Of a stretch of 14,314 bases of DNA, positions 1 through 4,753 are shown piece after piece; the first letter of the stretch is position 1, and the number at the start of each line of letters is the position of its first letter. The notes under the pieces are model-generated. The model had not been told where the DNA came from and made no database searches. It was given only the letters and a program-made list of their open reading frames with translations. Source of the stretch: Prochloron sp. SP5CPC1. GTDB taxonomy: Bacteria; Cyanobacteriota; Cyanobacteriia; Cyanobacteriales; Prochloraceae. Location of the stretch: assembly GCA_014323965.1 (NCBI GenBank), contig JACONB010000077.1, forward strand, positions 1 through 14,314, read 5' to 3'. The position numbers were made by a program, and so were the translations under genes.

Positions 1-1
1 T

Positions 2-91
2 TTGGGTATTAACCTGCAATTTGTCGAACCAGATACTATTTTACAAGATGGAGACGAGGTTGTTCTTATTCCTCCTGTTAGTGGGGGCTGA
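2..91 (+). CDS. moaD: MoaD, molybdopterin synthase small (sulfur carrier) subunit, C-terminal end only
   Basis: The window opens inside a gene read in frame 2, and the last 29 codons are visible before TGA at 89-91. The peptide contains QDGDEVVLIPPVSGG. This is the ubiquitin-like MoaD/ThiS C-terminus: a GDEV turn, a hydrophobic strand, PPVSGG, and the terminal Gly-Gly that is adenylated and thiocarboxylated. MoaD with MoaE inserts sulfur into precursor Z to make molybdopterin in the cytoplasm. PPVSGG is typical of MoaD rather than ThiS, but only the tail is present, so another sulfur-carrier paralogue cannot be excluded. The gene runs convergently towards xisI; an intergenic repeat lies between them. 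Confidence 0.85.
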   Translation: MGINLQFVEPDTILQDGDEVVLIPPVSGG

Positions 92-95
92 TTAT

Positions 96-126
96 GTTTC
101 ACGCAGAGGCGCAAAGGCGCAGAGGG
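96..126. repeat. Intergenic CGCAGAGG/CGCAAAGG-type repeat
   Basis: GTTTC is followed by ACGCAGAGGCGCAAAGG and CGCAGAGGG, a degenerate tandem of about 8 bases. Related copies lie at 10448-10475, 10695-10725 and 12290-12322. The element sits in the short spacer between the convergent moaD and xisI. Sequences of this style are widespread between genes in filamentous cyanobacteria. The rest of 92-157 shows no gene. Confidence 0.8.
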
Positions 127-157
127 CTGGTTAAATCTAAAAAATCTCTAGATGAAG

Positions 158-490
158 TTAATTGATGGCGAAATCTGTATACTGGCGCATAGAGGGTGGA
201 TCGAACCCGAGGACGATATCTTGGTGTGGCACTCCCAATTCTACTAATTCGTTGGCAATACCTACTTCCGTGCCATCCTGCTGAACCCAAATTTTACCAC
301 CGATGATGTCCACGTGTAAAACCACCCCATAGAGGCGTTTTTCATCCACCCAACCTACATAGACCAATTGATAGCGATCCTGTTCCTTATCGAAGATAGT
401 TTCAGCTTGGAGCCGTTTGTCCCAGACTAATTTTGCTCGTTTTTGGAGCAGTTGTTGGATATAATTTCGATAGGTTTCTACGGTAGCCAT
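158..490 (-). CDS. xisI: XisI family protein
   Basis: This 110-residue protein matches the XisI family over its whole length. It begins MATVETYRNYIQQLL. The centre has the YQLVYVGWVDEKRLYGVVLH strand-rich core followed by the GKIWVQQDGTE motif. The end carries GVPHQDIVLGF and then DPPSMRQYTDFA. XisI was named from the Anabaena fdxN element, where XisH and XisI control excision by the XisF recombinase. Most cyanobacterial XisH/XisI pairs, like this one, have no recombinase next to them, so their actual role is unknown. Its ATG overlaps the end of xisH by 13 bases in another frame, implying translational coupling and a fixed partnership. It is the last gene of the uma2-xisH-xisI set. Confidence 0.88.
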   Translation of the reverse strand: MATVETYRNYIQQLLQKRAKLVWDKRLQAETIFDKEQDRYQLVYVGWVDEKRLYGVVLHVDIIGGKIWVQQDGTEVGIANELVELGVPHQDIVLGFDPPSMRQYTDFAIN

Positions 491-894
491 CGTTCAATCT
501 CTTCCTCTTGTATCTGGAAAATTATTAGATAAATTTTGTTCTCACTAATGAGTTTTTGAATAAAAGGAGTGAGCAAGAACTTTTCATAAATGTCTGTGGA
601 AACTGCTAAATATAGGTTTCGCTCTTTTTCTTGTTTTTCTAAGGCAGTGCGATAGGTGATAAATTGTCCCAAAGCGCTATAAAATTGGGATATTTTTGAT
701 GGACCAAGAAAACTTTTGATTTCCACAGCAATTTTGCGCCCTTCCCTTTCTGCTGCAATTACTGTCTCTGCACCCAAATCTATGGCTAAGTTAAAGCTAC
801 CTGCTTGCAGAGGATAAGGATCGTGAGTAATCAACCACCTATCCTTTTCTAAAGCAATTTTGACAGTTTGGTGAAAGGTATCTCTAGCAGACAT
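478..894 (-). CDS. xisH: XisH family protein, PD-(D/E)XK nuclease-like
   Basis: The ATG at 894 gives 138 residues beginning MSARDTFHQTVKIALEKD, the usual XisH start and length. A longer frame from 918 would run into uma2 and has no family-like sequence. Residues 37-62 read AIDLGAE, then EGRKIAVEIKSF: Asp39 and Glu58-Ile-Lys60 form the D...ExK signature of the restriction-endonuclease fold that XisH proteins are known to share. The C-terminus (WLP) is normal. XisH is required with XisI for fdxN element excision in Anabaena; here no xisF is visible. The gene starts 20 bases after uma2 ends and overlaps xisI by 13 bases, so the three are probably co-transcribed. Nuclease activity is inferred, not shown. 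Confidence 0.9.
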   Translation of the reverse strand: MSARDTFHQTVKIALEKDRWLITHDPYPLQAGSFNLAIDLGAETVIAAEREGRKIAVEIKSFLGPSKISQFYSALGQFITYRTALEKQEKERNLYLAVSTDIYEKFLLTPFIQKLISENKIYLIIFQIQEEEIERWLP

Positions 895-914
895 GATATT
901 ATTATAACCCAGTA

Positions 915-1391
915 TCAACCCTTTTCAAAGATGTTTTTCGGAAAGTCATGGAGGAGAAGAGATTTGGAGCTGACACCTTCAGAGGTATGAAACTCAATAT
1001 TTCCCTCATTATCACACAACCACACCTCCTGAGCACCTTGAGCGAGATAAAGAGAGATTTTTTCCTTCATTTCTCCTTGAGAATTGGATGGAGATAATAT
1101 CTCGATCCAAATTTCTGGAGATGCTGGTAAAGGGGTTATTTCTCCATATTGATTAAAGAAATCTGGAGAACACCATGCTACATCAGCTACTTTGACACCT
1201 TTGCTCGTATTGATGGAGCACTCCAAGTATAATTCTCCCGGATATTGACCCAGAAGTGAGTAAATTATACCTTGGAGACGTCCATGACGATTGGAAGCGG
1301 GACTCATTTCTATTTTTCCATGCTCATTTAGTTCAATCTTGAATGGTAAATCTTGCAAAGATGGATGCTCAATAACTTCTTGCCATTTCAT
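915..1391 (-). CDS. Uma2 family (DUF820) endonuclease-like protein
   Basis: This is a 158-residue protein of the Uma2/DUF820 family, which is greatly expanded in cyanobacteria and has a PD-(D/E)XK nuclease fold. Visible marks are GKIEMSPAS near residue 30, KVADVAWCSPDF with Asp70, EIWIEILSPSN with Glu97, and the downstream KISLYLAQGAQEVWLCD segment that leads into the C-terminal strands. It is slightly shorter than many family members (about 180-200 residues), mainly at the N-terminus, but the fold core is intact. The physiological role of Uma2 proteins is not established. It is the first gene of the operon with xisH and xisI and begins 48 bases after bufC ends, so read-through from the bufferin operon is possible. 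Confidence 0.87.
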   Translation of the reverse strand: MKWQEVIEHPSLQDLPFKIELNEHGKIEMSPASNRHGRLQGIIYSLLGQYPGELYLECSINTSKGVKVADVAWCSPDFFNQYGEITPLPASPEIWIEILSPSNSQGEMKEKISLYLAQGAQEVWLCDNEGNIEFHTSEGVSSKSLLLHDFPKNIFEKG

Positions 1392-1398
1392 AATTTAT

Positions 1399-1430
1399 AA
1401 CCACAGATGCACGCAGATGAACACAGATAA
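1399..1430. repeat. CACAGATG-type intergenic repeat
   Basis: The segment AACCACAGATGCACGCAGATG followed by AACACAGATAA is a degenerate 10-base tandem (CACAGATGAA / CGCAGATGAA). This style is often found between cyanobacterial genes. It fills most of the 47-base gap between bufC and uma2. Confidence 0.65.
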
Positions 1431-1438
1431 GATAGGGG

Positions 1439-2218
1439 TTAAAGAGAGAAACCAGCGATCCACCCCCGTTGGACAAAGAGAGGTAAGAGAGAAGGGACAT
1501 CAATAGGAGGAGACTGATTCGTGAAACGTCCGCAGATATTCCCAAAACTCTCTTGTGCTGCAAAAGCTTGCAATAACTCCCATTCTTCATCATTAGGTAA
1601 TTCTAGTCGCATATCATAACCTTTGCGCCAGAGAAAAATTTTCACCCCTCCTTCTGACAAACTCACTTCCTCGGATCCTTCATAATCTGGTTGATTCACT
1701 TCCCAAATCCGATGAATAGGATAAGGAGATGTGAAAAACACACTATTTTTGGGCAAAGAAAAAATCAAGTCATTCCATTTTTCCTGGTTAACTGCACCCA
1801 ATGCTTGAATATCTAAATACTTGTTATCTTCCCCTTTAAAAACTTGCTCCCAATACCATTCTAAACGAGCTACGTCTGGTAAATAAGGTAACTGGGCTGC
1901 TGGGGGAAAATGAGCGAGGAAATCGGCAAACTCTGCCCCATAGTCTCCTATATCAGGAGATAGGGAGGGAAAGCGGTGGATATAACTAACCGCAGTAGCG
2001 TTAAAAAACTCCTCCCCCACCAAACGACAACAAACGGGATAAATAGAGATTAAACCTTTAGTCAAACCCCCAATAACACTACCACGATAAACCTCTAAAC
2101 CTGCTTCCGGGGTCAAACTCTTCGCCCCGGCTATTTTCTGACTCAAAGCCTCTATACTATCAGCATCTTTAGTTATCATAGCCTGATAAAATAGCTGCTG
2201 CAACCCTTTCAACTCCAT
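1439..2218 (-). CDS. bufC: BufC-like DUF2063 protein, RiPP-modification partner
   Basis: This 259-residue DUF2063 protein is the partner that accompanies MNIO enzymes in bufferin and Hvf-type clusters, where it presents the precursor peptide to the enzyme. The N-terminal half holds the family hallmarks: LEVYRGSVIGGL (about residues 41-52), YPVCCRLVGEEFF (60-72), SPDIGDYGAEFADFL (87-101), LPYLPDVARLEWYW (110-123). The C-terminal half is the variable beta-rich part. I start at ATG 2218 (MELKGLQQLF), preceded by a GGAGG ribosome site seven bases upstream. The frame stays open 12 codons further up, but that part lies inside bufB and is not family-like. The start overlaps the bufB stop by 10 bases, so translation is coupled. 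Confidence 0.9.
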   Translation of the reverse strand: MELKGLQQLFYQAMITKDADSIEALSQKIAGAKSLTPEAGLEVYRGSVIGGLTKGLISIYPVCCRLVGEEFFNATAVSYIHRFPSLSPDIGDYGAEFADFLAHFPPAAQLPYLPDVARLEWYWEQVFKGEDNKYLDIQALGAVNQEKWNDLIFSLPKNSVFFTSPYPIHRIWEVNQPDYEGSEEVSLSEGGVKIFLWRKGYDMRLELPNDEEWELLQAFAAQESFGNICGRFTNQSPPIDVPSLLPLFVQRGWIAGFSL

Positions 2219-3066
2219 CTTCCTTCCTCCCCTTTGCGCCCTTCCCCAAGGCAAACCTCTTCCATATACGCCCCCGCCTTATTCGCTTCAGCCATCATTA
2301 TTTCAAAAGGAGGAATATCCGTATCCCATTCAATTAAAGTCGGTACTGGACCAAAACGTTTTAATGCTTCTTGATACAATTGCCACACAGGGGCATGGAC
2401 TGGATAACCGTGGGTATCCAACAGATAATCCTCCTTCTCTTCATAACCCGCTAAATGAATTTCTTTCACCCTACTAGGCTCCAGAGCATCCAAATATTCT
2501 AAGGAGTCATAGCCATGATTTACTGCTCCCACATGGAGATTATTTACATCCAGGAGTAGATAACAATCCGCCTTTTTTGTCAAGGCGCTAATAAACTCCC
2601 ATTCTGTCATAGTAGAGTGGGTGAAAAGGAGATAAGCAGAAGGGTTTTCAATCAGAATTCTTTGTCCAAGAAATTCTTGTGCTTGGGTAATGCGTTCTGT
2701 GAGAGTAGTGAGGGCTTCTTCAGTATAGGGTAGAGGGAGGAGGTCATGGAGATAGTGACCACCAATAGAAATCCACGCCAGGTGGTCAGAAATAGTGGCA
2801 GGTTCAATTCTAGCTGCCAAATCCTTCAAGCGAGTTAAATAATCCAGATTGAGTGGATCTGTGGAACCCAAAGACATGCCCACCCCGTGGAGAGTAACAG
2901 GATAGTTTTGCCGCACTTTTTCTAAATAGTCTAGGGGTTGTCCTCCGGAGCAGAAATAGTTATCAGACAAAACCTCAAACCAGGGTATTGCTGGTTTATA
3001 GATAAGAATATGTTGATAGTGAGGGGAGCGCAAACCAATACCTGCTCCCCGAATTTTATCTGTCAT
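2209..3066 (-). CDS. bufB: BufB-like MNIO enzyme (DUF692), multinuclear non-heme iron oxygenase
   Basis: This 285-residue DUF692/MNIO protein has a TIM-barrel fold with a multi-iron centre. In studied members it oxidatively rearranges cysteines or nearby residues of RiPP precursors; in bufferins, cysteine becomes a thiooxazole-type heterocycle. Motifs in order: GAGIGLR (7-13), WFEVLSDNYF (29-38), LHGVGMSLGS (59-68), SDHLAW (93-98), LLPLPYTEEAL, LIENPSAY (138-145), LLLDVNNLHVGAVNHG (170-185), EIHLAGYE (202-209), DTHGYPVHAPVW (217-228), PTLIEWDTDIP (242-252). His60, His95, Glu140, Asp173, His204, Asp217, His219 and Glu246 are the likely metal ligands and catalytic residues. The gene starts 10 bases after the second bufA copy ends, with no clear Shine-Dalgarno site, suggesting coupled translation. 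Confidence 0.94.
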   Translation of the reverse strand: MTDKIRGAGIGLRSPHYQHILIYKPAIPWFEVLSDNYFCSGGQPLDYLEKVRQNYPVTLHGVGMSLGSTDPLNLDYLTRLKDLAARIEPATISDHLAWISIGGHYLHDLLPLPYTEEALTTLTERITQAQEFLGQRILIENPSAYLLFTHSTMTEWEFISALTKKADCYLLLDVNNLHVGAVNHGYDSLEYLDALEPSRVKEIHLAGYEEKEDYLLDTHGYPVHAPVWQLYQEALKRFGPVPTLIEWDTDIPPFEIMMAEANKAGAYMEEVCLGEGRKGEEGRWS

Positions 3067-3076
3067 TATGGCTTGA

Positions 3077-3343
3077 TTAAATCACCCGGCCATTGACAAT
3101 CTTTTTGCAAGTGCCTTTGGGGAGTTCAATCCACTCATTGGGATCCCCATCTACCTTAGCATAGCCACCGCAATCGTGTCCGTTGGCACCACAATCGTTC
3201 TGTCCTGCTTTGACGATACCAGCGCATTTTTCCTTTCCTTTTCCTATGGCAGAAACTGGTTCATCGAACATAGAACCTACACCTAGGGCTAAAACTCCGG
3301 TGAGTGCTGCGGTTACTGCTACTGTTTTCTTGATGTCAGTCAT
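3077..3343 (-). CDS. bufA: Bufferin precursor peptide (DUF2282), second copy in operon
   Basis: This is an 88-residue precursor. Residues 1-33 form a Sec-type signal: positive TDIKK, a hydrophobic VAVTAALTGVLALGVG core, then a small-residue region before the mature part. The mature part holds Cys40, Cys51, Cys58 and Cys79 in the DUF2282 pattern EKCAGIVKAGQNDCGANG, HDCGGYAK, DPNEWIELPKGTC. The four cysteines match bufferins, whose central cysteines are modified by BufB/BufC and bind copper. ATG 3343 is chosen because the paired copy starts at the same residue behind an identical leader (GGATTGCAA directly before ATG). The longer frame from 3418 would read through that duplicated leader. It is about two-thirds identical to the first copy and sits 10 bases from bufB. 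Confidence 0.9.
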   Translation of the reverse strand: MTDIKKTVAVTAALTGVLALGVGSMFDEPVSAIGKGKEKCAGIVKAGQNDCGANGHDCGGYAKVDGDPNEWIELPKGTCKKIVNGRVI

Positions 3344-3431
3344 TTGCAATCCAATTCTGAATGTTCTCGATTTGACTCTTCCCTTATCTAGACGTCTGAT
3401 GTTCCAATGGGGTTCCAAGAAATGGAGATTT
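3344..3431 (-). repeat. Duplicated bufA leader, copy next to second bufA
   Basis: Reading from the gene upwards on the - strand, this non-coding stretch matches 3795-3881. Shared blocks are GAACATTCAG-ATTGGATTGCAA ending at the start codon, AGACGTCT (3390-3397), TGGAACCCCA, and AAATCTC. The duplication that made two bufA genes therefore included roughly 88 bases of 5' region, so each copy may carry its own expression signals. No convincing -35/-10 pair was found. Confidence 0.7.
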
Positions 3432-3530
3432 AATTGAAAAATTTGTCCAGGTGGTGGAAAAAGGATATATTAATAATGAGGGGGAGCCAACTAATACTCG
3501 CCCCTAAATTTAGCCATCATGGGCTGGCTC

Positions 3531-3794
3531 TTATTTAAGAATGCCGCCGACAATCTTGTTGCAAGTCCCTTGGGGAAGTTTAATCCACTCATTTGGATGG
3601 GCACTAACGGTAGAATGGCCTCCGCAATTATGTCCATTGGCACCACAATCGTTCTGTCCTGCCTTGACAATGCCATAGCATTTTTCCGTTTCCCCTTGAG
3701 CAGTAACTGCTTTATTGGACATGGTGCCCACACCGATGGCTAAAACCCCGGTGAGTGCTGCGGTTACTGCTACTGTTTTCTTGATGTCAGTCAT
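3531..3794 (-). CDS. bufA: Bufferin precursor peptide (DUF2282), first copy in operon
   Basis: This is an 87-residue paralogue of the neighbouring precursor and the first gene of the operon. It has the same Sec signal (TDIKKTVAVTAALTGVLAIGVG) and the same four-cysteine core: Cys39, Cys50, Cys57 and Cys78 in EKCYGIVKAGQNDCGANG, HNCGGHS, HPNEWIKLPQGTC. The core around the two central cysteines is unchanged, while the pre-core linker, the segment after the third cysteine and the C-terminal tail differ. Tail charges also differ (ILK against GRVI). ATG 3794 is preceded by the shared leader; an upstream in-frame extension to 3911 has no family support. Expected fate: cytoplasmic modification by BufB/BufC, Sec export, periplasmic copper binding. 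Confidence 0.9.
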   Translation of the reverse strand: MTDIKKTVAVTAALTGVLAIGVGTMSNKAVTAQGETEKCYGIVKAGQNDCGANGHNCGGHSTVSAHPNEWIKLPQGTCNKIVGGILK

Positions 3795-3881
3795 TTGCAA
3801 TCCAATCCTGAATGTTCTAGATTTAACTATTTTTAGTAGAGACGTCTTATTTGACAGTGGGGTTCCACTAAGCTGAGATTT
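3795..3881 (-). repeat. Duplicated bufA leader, copy next to first bufA
   Basis: This is the counterpart of 3344-3431, with the same GAACATTCAG-ATTGGATTGCAA block, AGACGTCT at 3840-3847 and the GGAACCCCA block. Here the last block sits in a small hairpin, AGTGG-GGTT-CCACT at 3856-3869 on the + strand. Confidence 0.7.
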
Positions 3882-3902
3882 TCCTGAGTACCCCCCACAG
3901 CT

Positions 3903-3931
3903 TTGGGCCACAGAGAATTTGAGCTTATAAT
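3903..3931 (+). promoter_or_regulatory. Possible promoter for the DM13 gene
   Basis: TTGGGC at 3903-3908 and a perfect TATAAT at 3926-3931 are 17 bases apart, pointing at the DM13 gene with a leader of about 85 bases. The -35 is weak (3 of 6). It lies in the divergent region shared with the bufA operon. Confidence 0.4.
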
Positions 3932-3960
3932 ATTCTCAACTGGGAACCTTTATCTGGGAC

Positions 3961-3970
3961 TTGACGTCAA
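3961..3970. promoter_or_regulatory. 10-base palindrome TTGACGTCAA in the divergent bufA/DM13 region
   Basis: This is a perfect palindrome with a GACGTC core. The same core occurs as AGACGTCT in both bufA leaders (3390-3397 and 3840-3847). Its placement between divergent genes fits an operator, but a 6-base core also recurs by chance in coding parts of the window. No regulator gene is present. Confidence 0.3.
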
Positions 3971-3982
3971 GGGTTTTGTACA

Positions 3983-4018
3983 TTGTAAACTGGAAGGAGT
4001 TTGTAAACTGGAAGGAGT
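3983..4018 (+). repeat. Perfect 18-base tandem duplication carrying the ribosome-binding site
   Basis: TTGTAAACTGGAAGGAGT occurs twice in a row (3983-4000 and 4001-4018). Each unit contains a strong GGAAGGAG Shine-Dalgarno site. Only the second is correctly spaced from ATG 4024; the first is left 18 bases too far upstream, without a start codon. Confidence 0.85.
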
Positions 4019-4023
4019 TTGAG

Positions 4024-4476
4024 ATGAAGTCAAAAGCTATCAATGGCATCGCCTTAGGGCTTTTAGCCACCTTGACTGTGGCGGCACCTGCTACTAGCAA
4101 ACCTGGGTACCATTACGATTCTACTCCCTCAACCCTAATTAGTCGAAAGGTTGTAGCATCTGGCAATTTTGTCAGGGTAGACCATCGAACCGTAGGAAGA
4201 GCGACCATTATAAATGAGGATGGTAATTTTTATTTAGAGTTGGATGAAGGATTTCAAACCGATATGGGACCAGATTTATTGGTACTGTTACATCAAGATG
4301 ATGTGCCCCGCAGTTACAGTGCCGGGAAATATGTTAACTTAGGAAGATTGAAGAAGGTTCGTGGTGAGCAACGCTATGCTATTTCCGGCATGGTTGACTT
4401 GGAAGAGGTTAGCTCTGTGGTCATCTGGTGTCGGCGATTTAATGTCACTTTTGGTTATGCTAATTTTAACAATTAG
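4024..4476 (+). CDS. Secreted DM13-domain protein
   Basis: This 150-residue protein has an N-terminal signal peptide (MKSKAINGIALGLLATLTVAA, likely cleaved near residues 22-26) and then one DM13 domain over about residues 40-148. Diagnostic features are SGNFVRVDHRTVGRATI, the GNFYLELDEGFQTDMGPDLLVLL block, GKYVNLGRLKKVRGEQRYAI, and the closing SVVIWCRRFNVTFGYANF with the invariant Cys136. DM13 is a predicted redox or electron-transfer-associated domain, often linked to DOMON in eukaryotes. Its bacterial function is not established. ATG 4024 has an ideal AAGGAG six bases upstream; the longer frame from TTG 3961 would translate the tandem repeat and remove the signal peptide from the end. It is divergent from the bufferin operon, so shared control is plausible. 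Confidence 0.85.
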   Translation: MKSKAINGIALGLLATLTVAAPATSKPGYHYDSTPSTLISRKVVASGNFVRVDHRTVGRATIINEDGNFYLELDEGFQTDMGPDLLVLLHQDDVPRSYSAGKYVNLGRLKKVRGEQRYAISGMVDLEEVSSVVIWCRRFNVTFGYANFNN

Positions 4477-4617
4477 AGAGGTATAGATTCCCAGGCTAGA
4501 GACAGCATATCAATAGTTTTCTTCCCTTTGCGGGGGATAAATGCCCAGCCTACAAAACTACTCAAGGGCGATTGGGACATGATTGAGGAGGTATAGAGGG
4601 ACAAAAAAAATAGGGGG

Positions 4618-4647
4618 TTGACACACAGACTCAGGATAGTTTATAAT
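4618..4647 (+). promoter_or_regulatory. Consensus sigma-70-type promoter upstream of tamB
   Basis: TTGACA at 4618-4623 and TATAAT at 4642-4647 are both perfect consensus hexamers, separated by 18 bases. Transcription would begin near 4654 and give a leader of about 100 bases containing a HIP1 site (4668-4675). The remainder of the DM13-tamB gap (4477-4753) holds no gene; GAGGTATAGA occurs twice in it (4478 and 4588). Confidence 0.75.
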
Positions 4648-4753
4648 GGATTTTAGTTGGGCAAAAAGCGATCGCCAGCCCCAGCTACACTTACCAGTTC
4701 CTCACGATATAATGTTCTTAGTCTACATTTTAGGGGTGTGAGGAAAGAAAAAC

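Noticed and set aside
96..126. Short tandem CGCAGAGG/CGCAAAGG units as a possible CRISPR array
   Set aside because: Units are about 8 bases, degenerate and contiguous with no spacers; no cas genes are present.
158..894. xisHI as evidence of an fdxN-like excisable element here
   Set aside because: No xisF recombinase and no recognisable attachment repeats are visible; XisH/XisI pairs are common without elements.
3484..3530. GAGCCA...TGGCTC inverted repeat just after the first bufA copy as a terminator
   Set aside because: The loop is about 35 bases and no T-run follows on the - strand; the second bufA and bufB lie downstream and should be co-expressed.
3183..3743. ORFs of 84 and 74 residues on the + strand opposite the two bufA genes
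   Set aside because: They are antisense shadows of the duplicated bufA genes; their similarity to each other follows from the duplication on the other strand.
3961..4023. Extended N-terminus of the DM13 protein from TTG 3961
   Set aside because: It would translate the tandem 18-base ribosome-site repeat and bury the signal peptide; ATG 4024 has ideal AAGGAG spacing.
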